Notes: generated by a model from the letters alone, not told the origin. A stretch of 64,000 bases of DNA from Bufo bufo (GCF_905171765.1 NC_053391.1:147372917-147436916), one strand, 5' to 3'. Positions 23,600-35,820 are shown, numbered from the stretch's first letter. Translations and numbers: made by a program.

Positions 23600-24244
23600 A
23601 ATGTCGACAGTAGCCTATAATTTTGGTGGTCCAGCAGACCATCTAATGTATATAGGCGATGTTCAGACTCTTCCCCTGAGGGCAGATGTTGAGGAAGAGG
23701 AGGATGAGGCTACTGGATTTTAACATGCTCAATCCTTTTGTTCTCAGGGAAAATATATTACTACCAGACCAGTGGTATCTGGCACCAGCTTTCTTTTCTC
23801 TCCCAATTTAGAACATATGCACCCTTGGCTCATGCATGGGAGGATGGTGGAGTCAAGACAAGACAACTCCAGCACGACCCATAACAAACGCCCATCTAGA
23901 AACATCACAGGAAATAAGAAAGAGCTGCATGGACACAGTTATGTGACTACAGCCCAGAACAGAGGATAGGGGCAATACATTTTAAAACAATACATTACAA
24001 ACTACAGCTAGCTTCATAAGTGATTATTTTAAAAAATATTGATGTAATTGTAAACCATAAACCCCCTTTAAACTAGCAGATGCATCAATATCAATTGCAC
24101 AATCCAGCATCACTAAACTTCTTGTAATACATGGATGTGTTGAGTTTGAAAGGGCAAGAGCTCCACTTTCAGTGTGACTTTCTGTTGTGACTGATAGAGG
24201 GGACTCCCTCTATGACATCCATATGCCCTGATTGCATACACATA
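23600..24244. other. Intron sequence, nothing recognised
   Basis: Short A- and T-rich intronic DNA with no supported terminus or domain. Confidence 0.35.
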
Positions 24245-24700
24245 GGGTGGCCAGACGTCCGGTTTTAGGCCAGACAGTCCGGTTTTCAGGCTCCCTGTCC
24301 TCTGTCCGGCGCAGAGCCTGGAAGGACACAGGGATGTGGTCCTTTTCAGTAGCTCACGCGCATTGTGCTGTCTGAGCGTGAGCTGCAGTAACTGACCGAG
24401 GCTTCTCTCACCCCCAGCCAGTCACTAGAACCACAGATATGGCTCCCTGTGGCTGACTTAGGGGGAGAGAAGCACCCCGGCTGCCCCTGCTCACCTTCCA
24501 TTCACAAAGTTCTTCCCTCTCCTCCCCAGTGTTTTTTGGGCCGGCGGTGGGGGCGTGGCTTTACGGATGCGGGGGCACGGCTTTATGTGGTTTGGAGGCA
24601 TGGTTTGGGGCATTGTGGGTGTGGTTTGGGGCGTTGTGGGTGTGGTTTGGGGCGTGGCCGGTGAGGTCCAGCATTCTAGGGTGAAGCCAGTGGCCACCCT
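24245..24700. mobile_element. Possible hAT-like element with gggtggcca ends and G/T minisatellite
   Basis: The left terminus is gggtggccagacgtccgg and the right terminus agccagtggccaccct. The flanks tacacata and acatacac are similar but not identical. A ggtttggggcgttgtgggtg-type tandem array lies at 24560-24660. Confidence 0.5.
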
Positions 24701-25040
24701 ACATACACAGAGGGGTTGCAATCCTTTGAGGCCTATCAGAACACGATTTCTTTTTTCTGAAGGGAAGTCCAACATATGTGAAAGTTACTGGTAATAATCG
24801 GAGAACCCCTTAGATTTAGTGCCTCACTTACAAAAATCTCAAAAACTCCCTTTTAATTTAATTAGAATATAGAACCTTTTTTCCGAATGATAACAGACTT
24901 TCAGACACCTCTTTATCTAACTTTGGCCATGATGTCTACCAACAGTGGCTTTATTTTTGCCACTGTTCATAAAGGTGTATCCAGGTAAACAACATTGGTT
25001 GTACACACAGTCATACAAAAAGATGCATATTTGTTTCATA

Positions 25041-26587
25041 CAGGGAGTGCAGAATTATTAGGCAAGTTGTATTATTATTGAACAACAACCATGTTCTCAA
25101 TGAACCCAAAAAACTCATTAATATCAAAGCTGAATATTTTTGGAAGTAGTTTTTAGTTTGTTTTTAGTTTTAGCTATTTTAGGGGGATATCTGTGTGTGC
25201 AGGTGACTATTACTGTGCATAATTATTAGGCAACTTAACAAAAAACAAATATATACCCATTTCAATTATTTATTTTTACCAGTGAAACCAATATAACATC
25301 TCAACATTCACAAATATACATTTCTGACATTCAAAAATAAAACAAAAACAAATCAGTGACCAATATGGCCGCCTTTCTTTGCAAGGACACTCAAAAGCCT
25401 GCCATCCATGGATTCTGTCAGTGTTTTGATCTGTTCACCATCAACATTGCGTGCAGCAGCAACCACAGCCTCCCAGACACTGTTCAGAGAGGTGTACTGT
25501 TTTCCCTCCTTGTAAATCTCACATTTGATGATGGACCACAGGTTCTCAATGGGGTTCAGATCAGGTGAACAAAGAGGCCATGTCATTAGATTTTCTTCTT
25601 TTATACCCTTTCTTGCCAGCCACGCTGTGGAGTACTTGGACGCTTGTGATGGAGCATTGTCCTGCATGAAAATCATGTTTTTCTTGAAGGATGCAGACTT
25701 CTTCCTGTACCACTGCTTGAAGAAGGTGTCTTCCAGAAACTGGCAGTAGGACTGGGAGTTGAGCTTGACTCCATCCTCAACCCGAAAAGGCCCCACAAGC
25801 TCATCTTTGATGATAACAGCCCAAACCAGTACTCCACCTCCACCTTGCTGGCGTCTGAGTCGGACTGGAGCTCTCTGCCCTTTACCAATCCAGCCACGGG
25901 CCCATCCATCTGGCCCATCAAGACTCACTCTCATTTCATCAGTCCATAAAACCTTAGAAAAATCAGTCTTGAGATATTTCTTGGCCCAGTCTTGACGTTT
26001 CAGCTTGTGTGTCTTGTTCAGTGGTGGTCGTCTTTCAGCCTTTCTTACCTTGGCCATGTCTGTGATTATTGCACACCTTGTGCTTTTGGGCACTCCAGTG
26101 ATGTTGCAGCTCTGAAATATGGCCAAACTGGTGGCAAGTGGCATCTTGGCAGCTGCACGCTTGACTTTTCTCAGTTCATGGGCAGTTATTTTGCGCCTTG
26201 GTTTTTCCACACGCTTCTTGCGACCCTGTTGACTATTTTGAATGAAACGCTTGATTGTTCGATGATCACGCTTCAGAAGCTTTGCAATTTTAAGAGTGCT
26301 GCATCCCTCTGCAAGATATCTCACTATTTTTGACTTTTCTGAGCCTGTCAAGTCCTTCTTTTGACCCATTTTGCCAAAGGAAAGGAAGTTGCCTAATAAT
26401 TATGCACACCTAATATAGGGTGTTGATGTCATTAGACCACACCCCTTCTCATTACAGAGATGCACATCACCTAATATGCTTAATTGGTAGTAGGCTTTCG
26501 AGCCTATACAGCTTGGAGTAAGACAACATGCATAAAGAGGATGATGTGGTCAAAATACTCATTTGCCTAATAATTCTGCACGCAGTG
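25041..26587 (-). mobile_element. Tc1/mariner element of DD37E type, copy 1
   Basis: It is flanked by TA at both ends and runs from cagggagtgcagaattatta to ctgcacgcagtg. Outer repeat gtgcagaattattaggcaa (25047-25065, mirrored 26563-26581) and inner repeat gtgcataattattaggcaa (25215-25233, mirrored 26389-26407) give an IR/DR layout. It encodes the 338-residue transposase at 25353-26369 and is almost identical to copy 2 at 55811-57374, in the opposite orientation. Confidence 0.95.
25353..26369 (-). CDS. Tc1/mariner DD37E transposase, open frame (copy 1)
   Basis: A 338-codon frame starting MGQKKDLTGSEKSKIVRYL. The N-terminal part (about 1-110) carries two helix-turn-helix DNA-binding regions and the basic stretch GRKKRVEKPRRK. 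The catalytic triad is in WTDEMRVSL (Asp 144), MQDNAPSQA (Asp 237) and DLNPIENLW (Glu 275). By counting, 37 residues separate the last two, so this is DD37E rather than the DD34E of classic Tc1. The protein ends at a stop after HIGH. It differs from copy 2 at about 7 sites, for example Q for H after the second aspartate and L for P in the WPPCSPDLNP segment. The family name Traveler (TRT) has been used for vertebrate DD37E elements. Activity is unproven; the active-site-adjacent changes may impair it. Confidence 0.93.
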   Translation of the reverse strand: MGQKKDLTGSEKSKIVRYLAEGCSTLKIAKLLKRDHRTIKRFIQNSQQGRKKRVEKPRRKITAHELRKVKRAAAKMPLATSLAIFQSCNITGVPKSTRCAIITDMAKVRKAERRPPLNKTHKLKRQDWAKKYLKTDFSKVLWTDEMRVSLDGPDGWARGWIGKGQRAPVRLRRQQGGGGVLVWAVIIKDELVGPFRVEDGVKLNSQSYCQFLEDTFFKQWYRKKSASFKKNMIFMQDNAPSQASKYSTAWLARKGIKEENLMTWPLCSPDLNPIENLWSIIKCEIYKEGKQYTSLNSVWEAVVAAARNVDGEQIKTLTESMDGRLLSVLAKKGGHIGH

Positions 26588-27010
26588 TAGTTGTCATAGG
26601 TCATTGCCATTTTTTAAAGGCAGGTGTGCAGGGAGCACCGAGGAGCTGCTGCAGAGGTTGGGAGTGGTAGTAGCCCTTATGTAGTGTTGTGTCAGAGTAT
26701 ATTCCCTCAGGCCATTGCTCCCAGGTAATCTGTGCTGTGGACATGTAATATTGAAGAATGAGGCCAGAATTAAATATATAACAGTCCTTTTTTACTAAGT
26801 GCAACCTAGAACAGAACATCAAATACATCCAATAACAGCAGACTTCAAGTACAAACCTCTCTGGCACCAGCAAGGATTATGGAGGCAGGTTGGATGGCAG
26901 CAATTTCACATTTTGGTCGTACTGGCCTAGTGATATTCTGAGTGATGAGTGTCTTAGCCGTAGTCCCTCACCTTTCAGCAGTGTCTATAGATACTGGTTA
27001 TAACAGTGTA
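26588..27010 (-). repeat. Possible LTR-like sequence, right part, interrupted by the DD35E element
   Basis: Read on the minus strand it has ttagtaaaaaaggactgtta and a final tgcacacctgcct block reminiscent of the end of a gypsy LTR. The matching left part seems to be 28572-28875, beyond the Tc1 insertion. No coding domain supports this. Confidence 0.3.
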
Positions 27011-28569
27011 CAGTCGTGGCCAAAAGTTTTGAGAATGACACAAATATTAGTTTTCACAAAGTTTGCTGCTAAACTGCTTTTAGATCTTTGTTTCAGTTGT
27101 TTCTGTGATGTAGTGAAATATAATTACACGCACTTCATACGTTTCAAAGGCTTTTATCGACAATTACATGACATTTATGCAAAGAGTCAGTATTTGCAGT
27201 GTTGGCCCTTCTTTTTCAGGTCCTCTGCAATTCGACTTGGCATGCTCTCAATCAACTTCTGGGCCAATTCCTGACTGATAGCAACCCATTCTTTCATAAT
27301 CACTTCTTGGAGTTTGTCCGAATTAGTGGGTTTTTGTTTGTCCACTCGCCTCTTGTGGATTGACCACAAGTTCTCAATGGGATTAAGATCTGGGGAGTTT
27401 CCAGGCCATGGACCCAAAATGTCAACGTTTTGGTCCCCGAGCCACTTAGTTATCACTTTTGCCTTATGGCACGGTGCTCCATCGTGCTGGAAAATGCATT
27501 GTTCTTCACCAAACTGTTGTTGGATTGTTGGAAGAAGTTGCTGTTGGAGGGTGTTTTGGTACCATTCTTTATTCATGGCTGTGTTTTTGGGCAAAATTGT
27601 GAGTGAGCTCACTCCCTTGGCTGAGAAGCAACCCCACACATGAATGGTCTCAGGATGCTTTACTGTTGGCATGACACAGGACTGATGGTAGCGCTCACCT
27701 TTTCTTCTCCGGACAAGCCTTTTTCCAGATGCCCCAAACAATCGGAAAGAGGCTTCATCGGAGAATATGACTTTGCCCCAGTCCTCAGCAGTCCATTCAC
27801 TATACTTTCTGCAGAAGATCAATCTGTCCCTGATGTTTTTTTTGGAGAGAAGTGACTTCTTTGCTGGCCTTCTTGACACCAGGCCATCTTCCAAAAGTCT
27901 TCGCCTCACTGTGCGTGCAGATGCGCTCACACCTGCCTGCTGCCATTCCTGAGCAAGCTCTGCACTGGTGGCACTCTGATCCCGCAGCTGAATCCTCTTT
28001 AGGAGACGATCCTGGCGCTTGCTGGACTTTCTTGGACGCTCTGAAGCCTTCTTAACAAGAATTGAACCTCTTTCCTTGAAGTTCTTGATGATCCTATAAA
28101 TTGTTGATTGAGGTGCAATCCTAGTAGCCACAATATCCTTGCCTGTGAAGCCATTTTTATGCAACGCAATGATGGCTGCACGTGTTTCTTTGCAGGTCAC
28201 CATGGTTAACAATGGAAGAACAATGATTTCAAGCATCACCCTCCTTTTAACATGTCAAGTCTGCCATTTTAACCCAATCAGCCTGACATAATGATCTCCA
28301 GCCTTGTGCTCGTCAACATTCTCACCTGAGTTAACAAGACGATTACTGAAATGATCTCAGCAGGTCCTTAAAATGACAGCAATGAAATGCAGTGGAAAGG
28401 TTTTTTTTGGGATTAAGTTAATTTTTATGGCAAAGAAGGACTATGCAATTCATCTGATCACTCTTCATAACATTCTGGAGTATATGCAAATTGCTATAAT
28501 AAAAACTTAAGCAGCAACTTTTCCAATTTCCAATATTTATGTAATTCTTAAAACTTTTGGCCACGACTG
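27011..28569 (-). mobile_element. Tc1/mariner element of DD35E type
   Basis: It starts cagtcgtggccaaaagtttt after a TA and ends aaaacttttggccacgactg before TA. The termini match over about 24 bp. The transposase frame (27187-28239) fills most of it. It is 1,559 bp and inserts into possible LTR-like sequence. Confidence 0.95.
27187..28239 (-). CDS. Tc1-family transposase, DD35E, open reading frame
   Basis: A 350-codon open frame. The likely start is the methionine at 28203 (MVTCKETRAAIIAL), since the preceding 12 residues (MMLEIIVLPLLT) look like leader noise. It has a helix-turn-helix half (FTGKDIVATRIAPQSTIYRI, then ASARTVRRRLLEDGL) and a catalytic half with Asp 161 in FSDEASFRL, HVWGCFSAKG, Asp 253 in FQHDGAPCH and Glu 289 in DLNPIENLW. 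Counting gives 35 residues between the last two, so DD35E. It ends GQHCKY. No frameshift is seen, so the protein could be made. Role: cut-and-paste transposition at TA targets. It stands in an intron of PCYT1B, same strand. Confidence 0.93.
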   Translation of the reverse strand: MMLEIIVLPLLTMVTCKETRAAIIALHKNGFTGKDIVATRIAPQSTIYRIIKNFKERGSILVKKASERPRKSSKRQDRLLKRIQLRDQSATSAELAQEWQQAGVSASARTVRRRLLEDGLVSRRPAKKSLLSKKNIRDRLIFCRKYSEWTAEDWGKVIFSDEASFRLFGASGKRLVRRRKGERYHQSCVMPTVKHPETIHVWGCFSAKGVSSLTILPKNTAMNKEWYQNTLQQQLLPTIQQQFGEEQCIFQHDGAPCHKAKVITKWLGDQNVDILGPWPGNSPDLNPIENLWSIHKRRVDKQKPTNSDKLQEVIMKEWVAISQELAQKLIESMPSRIAEDLKKKGQHCKY

Positions 28570-28571
28570 TA

Positions 28572-28875
28572 GTCTGCTGTGTAGCATCTCAAGACTTAAT
28601 TTGAGGCTTAAAGTAAGCTGATCTCTCTGGAGAATCCTATATAGGAGCAGGAGCTCAGGCTTGTGCTTCCTCTCCCCTCTCTGGTAACTCAGGAACTTTC
28701 CCTTCTGCCAACTAGCAGGACCAGCCCATTCCTAACAAGAAGGGAAGAACAGGGTGATTAGCCCTGTGCCTGTCAACCACTGCCATCCATACTTAGCTGG
28801 AACAAACAGCCAGAAGCATATAAAATAACACATAACATTACAATATAAAACTATTTACAAAATTGTAGTACCCCC
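28572..28875 (-). repeat. Possible LTR-like sequence, left part
   Basis: On the minus strand, a purine run (acctgggggggtac) is followed by tacaattttg and AT-rich sequence, then tcctatataggattctcc as a TATA-like box. It could be the 5' part of the LTR whose end is at 26588-27010. Without gag or pol it stays tentative. Confidence 0.3.
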
Positions 28876-31202
28876 CCAGGTCTCGGGTACTAAACTTGTA
28901 CCAGCACATCTTACACCTTGTTCTGTCTGACAACATTACTGGTTTTCAGTCCACTTTTGTCTGCTGTTTTAGATGTCAACGATTGTGGATCTACATTATA
29001 TGCCACACAGGGGTAGATTTGGCATTTCTGGGACCCCAATCAAAGTTATGTCTAGCAGTCTCTGTTGCACCTCCAAGTTCCTCCACATAACACCATAAAG
29101 CTCTGCCTCTGGCAGCCCGCTAAACTCCACACTCAGGTTAGCAGTGCAGCCTGTGCACCTCTGCTACTGCTCTACAGCTGGAAAGGGCCATTCTTCCCCC
29201 TGGGCTCCTGTGCAGCTGAATCGACTGCACAGAAGGTATGTCCACCCTCTTAGTTGTTTTTTATTTCAGCCAACCGCTAGTGGTCATCATAGGCCCCCTG
29301 ATCTCTGGTTGATATGTGTTCTGATAAAGAGTAGGGTTCTGTCTGTATAGAAAATAACATGAGAGGTGCTATATTGAGTGGTAACTATTCAATATAATAC
29401 TATCAGCAGTTGAGGTAGTTTCTTGGCTTCAATACACTTGTGTAGGTTTACACCACGCACCCATTACCTGGCGCTGTCATAGTCTTGTTACACAAGCTTC
29501 TGCCACTCAGACAGATAATGCTAGTATTATCAATAAACATTTTCTACTGGAAGTATTCAGAAAGTGAGGGGATTTGGAGGTGGCACACTCCATTTTCTTT
29601 CTATAGCCATTCCTCTAAATAAAAGATGAACTGTTGTGTTCACTATTTGGAATTGATATAATGCAATGGTCCATTGAGATAGCATCATTGAAAGGAAAAT
29701 TGCAGGATCAACTGTGCTTCTCTGAAGAAAAGAAATTTTCATGGCACAATACAATTTGTATCATCACAAAGGCTACGCTACTCTTCTTTTATGCGCCTGT
29801 AATTTGTTTGTCACCTAACAAAGAAATTCCTTTCCAAATGAGAACTCGTGTAACATTTAAGCCTTCTATTCTAGGCTCTTCCTGCCATCTGTGTTCTCAG
29901 GCCAAACACATCCGTGAGTTGATTTCTAGGCTTCACGCTAATCTTCTTCAAAGCATTAAAGTGTTGCTTCCATCGCCATATGGTATAGACGCAATGCAAA
30001 CCCAGAAATATTACACAAACAGGAATCTACTCAGTCTAATACGACCTAATACAATCCCCACAGAGAGGGATCTACTCAAAACTAATAAAAAGAGGGATCT
30101 ACTCAACCTAAATCACATTCATACATAAACGCAATCAATGACAGTCATGCTATATGGTGCATATAAGACTTTATGGGATTTTTTTTTCTCACTGTTAAGT
30201 GATGTAAGAACTAATCTGAGACCGTAGTGGATTACTTTATTAATCTGGCAGCATCATAGGTTACTACTACATCTGGATCAACTGGACTCCTATCACAGTT
30301 GTAAGAGATCCGATTTTAAGAGGAATGAATAGTGAAGAAACCATTAATGTAGGTACACACAAAATGGATACACTGAAGTTTTGACACCATGGATTTGGGT
30401 GCAGAAAATCAACTGCATTTTATAGTACTAGCAAAGTGGATGAGAGTTCCATCCAAGTAATTTCATCCATACAATATGGACAAACTTGTGGTACAGATTT
30501 TAGATCTGCAGTGTGTCAATTTATGCTGCAGATTTGCTCTATGGTTTTTAACCCTTTGCAATGCATACTGTAGGGTGAAATCCACATAAAATTGATTGCA
30601 AATGTGCAGAGGAAATTCTCTGAGTGCTGTGTTCCCAAATGTGGAAGTGTTGCCTCCTCATTCAGGAGGTTGCTAGTCGAACCACATGACGTCAGTGATG
30701 GCAGGGGCTCCCAGTGGAGAGGGGACCTTAGAAACCATGAATAGAAGATGCAATCTGTGATTTATGGACTGTTCCGTGGCCATATTTACATCTAATGTTA
30801 GGCACTGATTATTGAATACTCTATTTTACCAGTTGTCAAGTTCTCAACACAATTGTTGTGAAGGTAAAAAGAGAGATGGTCTTCTACTCAAATTTTCTTT
30901 TTATTAAATTTTACTAAACAATGGTGTTCATGTACTACCATTATGCACCAGTTTTTTGGCATAAAAACAATTATGACTTTGTATTTTTTTTTAATACCTA
31001 CACCACTTTTCCAAAAAGTGGGCAGGGTATGGGCAAGAGTAGGCAGGCCATGGGCAGAAGCTCTACAGCCCAACTCATTTAGCAAATAAACAAGACAACT
31101 GCCGTATATAACATCAGAAACCCCAGTGCCTGCTGGAGTAGATTTCTGTTCTGGTGCATGGACAGCAGAAGATATGAGAAATTTAAGAGGTGGGATTTCT
31201 TA
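28876..31202. other. Intron sequence, little recognised
   Basis: About 2.3 kb of mixed AT-rich sequence with no convincing gene, tandem array or terminal repeat. The longest open frame (29634-30128, 164 codons) resembles no protein I know. Confidence 0.4.
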
Positions 31203-34202
31203 TTAACCCCTTCCCGACATACCCCCTGCAGATAGCATGTATATAAACGTCATGGCAGCTCTTTAATACAAGAGCTGCAAAGCGCTTGGATTAAAGCTTC
31301 TGCCCCTGCACTGCTGCTGTCAGGGACAGTGCAGAGTCCAGTAATGCTGGCAAGGGACAAATCAGAGTGTAGACTAACCAATCGGATCGCCGCAGTGGTA
31401 AAGTGCCGGTTTCAGGCTCTGATCTGCACTCTGCAGATCAGAGCCTGAAATCAGGTACCATATTCTCCGTGCCCCCAATCTGTGCCGCCAATATGTGAGC
31501 CCCCCTGCCCCGATCTGTTCCCCCCTTCTGTGCGCTCTGCTTCCAGCTTTGCAAGCTGTGCACTGTGTATGTGCCGGCAACTGTGCCTGCCTGCCCCCAA
31601 CCATGGCCTCTGCCCCCATCCATGTCCCCTGCGATCTGTGTCCCTTCCCCAGTCCTCATCTGTGCCCCCTTGTGCAGTGCCCCTGCTGTATCTGATGGTG
31701 GCAGCTCTCTTCCTGAGCCGCCACCATCAGCAGTGAGTTTCAGCTGTATGCTGACACTCTGCTGTAACCCCTTAGATGCCGCTGTCAGTGACATCCAAGG
31801 GGTTAACAGAGGGAGGGGGCTCCCTCTCTTAACCATTGAGCTGCCGCGCTGCGATGAGAGCAGCCCAATGGTTGCCATGGGAACCGGACTCCTTGCAAAA
31901 AAATTGATAGTATTATACTTTGCAATGCAAGAGCATTGCAAAGTATAGTACAGCCATTAAGCCCCACTGGATCTTCAAGATCCAAGTGGGACTTGATAAA
32001 AAGTTAAAAAAGTTAAAAATAAATGTAAAAATTTTTTATTAAGTAAATTAAAAATAAAATAAATTGCCTTTTCCCACATCCGCTCATTTATAAGAGATTA
32101 AAAAAATAAAGAAATAAACTACACATAATTGGTATCGCCGCGTCCGTAATGACCTGATCTATAAAATGATCATGGTACCAATCCTACATGGTGAACGCTG
32201 TAAAAAAAAATAAAAAAATGGTATAATTGCTGTTTTTTTTGCTTCACCTCCCAAAAATATTTAATAAAAAGTGATCACACAGTCATAAACGGCTCAAAAA
32301 TTATACCAATAAAAACTACTGCCCATCCCGCTATAAGCCCTAATACAACTATGTTGATGGAAAAATAAAAAAGTTATGGGTTTTAGATTTTGGTGATGCA
32401 AAAAGTTTAATAAAAAGTGATTTTATGATTAAAAAGTGGTAGAAAATGAAAGAAACTTTACAATTTTGGTGTTGCCATAACCGTATCATCCCACAGAATA
32501 AAATTATATCAAATATACCACATGGAGAACCCCATAAAAAATAGAAATAAAAAACAGTGACAGAAAAGCAATTTTTGCCCGCTTCACCTACTAAAAAAAT
32601 TAATAAAAAGCACTCAAAAAGCCATGTCGACCCCAGAATTGTACCAATAAAAATTACAGCCCGTCCTGCAAAAAAACAAGTTCTCACACAATTACATTGA
32701 TGGAAAAATGAAAAAGTTTAATAAAAAGTGATTTTAGGATATAAAAGTGGTAGAACATGAATAAAACAATATAAATTTGGTATCGCTAGAACTGTATCAA
32801 CCCACAGAATACAACCATCTTATCAAGTATACCACATAGAGAACCCCATAAAAACTAAAAATAAAAAAGCACTGGCACTTCATCTCATAAAAAATTCAAT
32901 AAAAAGTGATCAAAAAGTCACATGTACCCAAAAAGGGTACCATTAAAAACTAAAGCTCACCCCGCAAAAAATGAGCCCCCACACAGCTCAGTCAATAAAA
33001 AGAGAAAAAATGTATGGCCCTTAAAATCTATTTTTGCAAATTTCATGATATAAAATGCTCCTTTCCGTTTGCATTCTGCCGTCTGCTCATACAGCAGTTT
33101 ACAACCACATATAGGGTGTTGTCGTATTCAGGATAAATGAGTAACAAATTATGGAGTCATTTTCTCCTGTTATCCCTTGTTAAAGCGAAAAATTTGGGCT
33201 TTTTGGCAAATTTCTCTTGTAAAAAATATAGTTTTTTGTTTTCGCAGCCATGTGTTTTTAAATATTATGAAACACCTCTGAGGTAAAAGTGGTCAGTAAA
33301 CCCCTCAATGAGTTATTTGAGGGGTGTAGTTTACAAAATGGAGTCACTTTTGGACGGTTTCTACTGTAGGGATGCCCTAGTGTGCCTTCAAATATGACGC
33401 AAAGCTATTCCAGCAAATCTGCTCTTTAAAAACCATATGTTGCTCCTTTTCTTCTGAACCCTGCCATGCGCCCATACAGCTGTTTACAAACATAAATTGG
33501 GTGTTTCTTTAAACTGCAGAATCAGGGTGATAAATATTAATGCTTATTTTGCTGTTAACCCTTGCTGTGTTCTAGAATTTTTTTTAATTAAAATTTAAAT
33601 TCTGCACAAAAACTGAAAATTAAAAATTTCACTTCCATTTTCCTTTAATTCTTGAGGGAGACCTAAAGGGTTAACATAGTTTGTAAAACCAGTTTTAAGT
33701 AATTTGAGGGGTGTCGTTTTTAAAATGGGGTCATTTATGGGTGACTTCAGAACTGAACTGGTACTTGAAAAAGTTGGTTTTGAAAATTTTATTGAAAAGT
33801 TGAATAATTGCTACTTAAATTCTAAGCCTTCTAACAACCTAAAAAATAAAATTTGATTTTCAAAATGATGCCAACATAAAGTAGACATATAGGGAATTTT
33901 AAGTAAAAAAAATATCTAATGAGGTATCACTATCTGACTTTTATGAGTAGAAATTAAAATTTAGAAAATTATATTTTTTTCAAAATTTTCAGTAAGTTTT
34001 GATTTTTTTATAATATAAAGGTAAAACTTATTGACCCAAATTTACCCCTAACATTAAGTAAGGGATGTCACGAAAAAACAATCTCAGAATGGTTTGGATA
34101 AATAAAAGTATTCCAAAGTTATTAGCACAGTGACACATGTCAGATTTGCAAAATTAAGCCTGGTCATAAAGGTGAAAAATGGCTTGGTCTTAAAAGGGTT
34201 AA
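31203..34202. mobile_element. Large TTAA-bounded AT-rich repeat, piggyBac-like ends
   Basis: It starts TTAA-ccccttcccgacatac and ends cttggtcttaaaaggg-TTAA. It begins with a block rich in ctgtgcccc words (31480-31720), then an AT-rich half with sub-repeats about 310 bp apart: gtggtagaaaatgaaag (32440) against gtggtagaacatgaata (32745), and accccataaaaa at 32529 and 32844. The same words occur in 13267-14348. The terminus type suits a non-autonomous piggyBac-like element. No transposase is present. Confidence 0.6.
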
Positions 34203-35820
34203 ATAGAAAAAAGAAAAACCACATGTCCTGCAACAAAAGAAGCAAAACATTTTGGCGTAGACTAAGAAAGCCGTTTTTTTTTTTTTCTATAAAGAAGGCT
34301 ACGGGAAAACATCTGGAAAAAAAAAAAACGCCACACCCAGAGCATGTTGCAATAAAAAAAAATCGCCAAGGAAGTGAAATTTTTTTATGTTTTTAATATT
34401 TTCTCAATGTCATTTTTTAATACTACTCTACAGATGATTTGACATCACAAGGGTATATAATTTCCTATATAATAATGCAGGCATTGCTGTAAAACACCTT
34501 TAAAAAGGCATTTGCTCAAATACACTATTAGGTCCAAAACACAGAATAAAAACACTTAAAATGCAACATGGCAGGTGTTTTTGAATAATATTCTTTTTGC
34601 AATGAAAGTCATATCTAAATTATATGTGGCAACACCCATAGGGTTGTTGCAAGCTAACTTCTTTTTTTTCCAAAAAACCCAGGTTTAAACACCATTGCGA
34701 CTAAATATCGTCGCAACTAGTGTTTTTACACCACCCTTTCCCGATTGGGGTGAAAGCGTAGCTATCGGCTCTGGCACATTCATCCTCATTTAAGCCAGAA
34801 ACTGTTGTAAATGATGACTGAAATGTACACCAGCTACTGTATGAGCTGGAGTAGGCTGCCATAGGCTACTTATAATGTATGATGAGATCTACACCTCGTC
34901 ATAAATGAAATGCCTCTTTCTGTGTGCCCTATCAAGACACACCTGTCTTGGTAAATCAGGGCCTATATTTTTGTAGTGGCGTAAATAATGACAGAAATTT
35001 ATGGCAGCTCTGAGCTTTCATTCTGCTGCACGGACTGCCAGTGGAGGCATGTGTTTTATGAGGCCTGCACTTCTTAATAAATTTTATGCCCCCTCCAGCA
35101 GTGATGACCCCAACAAGACTGGTGTAGCACAATCTGGTCTTGATAAATCAGGGCCAAAGGTTGACATTTAGAATTCAGTATTCCAAGAAAAGGCAAATTT
35201 TGCTATTGTCATAAAGGCCCAAAACACCCTTAGTCATGAAAGGGTTAATGCGTCATTGCTGTAAGAATCTTTACAGTATTCATTGGGATATTTTGCTTTT
35301 TGCTTTTAACCTCGGTGGGTGACAGATTGGTTGTCACTTTTTCATAATTTTTTTAAATTAGTGCAGATTAGCTGCAGAGCCAAAATAAAATCCAAAATAA
35401 AGTACATAAAAAAAAGCGAAAAACATACTGTGTCTAAATTGGAAAAAAGTCTGGATGCCTTTCTCGAAAGTAATTATATTGCAATGTATCTGTAGTAGAT
35501 TGCTGGAGATGATGGAAATCCATAGCATAAATTAACAAACTGCACATTTAAAATATGCACCATAGGTCGATTTCCACTGCGGGCATTTTCCACAGCATTT
35601 CAATGAGATTTTATAAAATCTTATTCACTTGCTGGTACTGTAATATGCTACAGATTTTCTGCTGCAATTCCACAGCGGAAAATTTGCAGTATACTCTAAT
35701 ACTTGCCGGGACGCACCTGTACATCTGTATATGTTATAACTACGCCAAATTGAACAAAGGGACACACGTGAAGTAATGACAAATTTTATTAAGTAATAAA
35801 TATTACAAAAAAGACATAAA
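34203..35820. repeat. Repeat debris with a second agggttaa end
   Basis: It includes cctggtaaatcagggcc-type words near 34950 and 35140 (cagatttat family), then a cccttagtcatgaaaggg-TTAA terminus at about 35229-35248 like that of the element just before. Apart from that I see nothing. Confidence 0.4.

Noticed and set aside
25992..26333. 113-codon plus-strand frame, and similar frames at 56065-56406
   Set aside because: Antisense to the DD37E transposase in both copies.
29634..30128. 164-codon plus-strand open frame
   Set aside because: No recognisable domain or splice structure, AT-rich intron composition and no repeat partner. Likely chance.
30100..31200. tRNA or snRNA gene
   Set aside because: No internal promoter boxes or cloverleaf arrangement that I could support.
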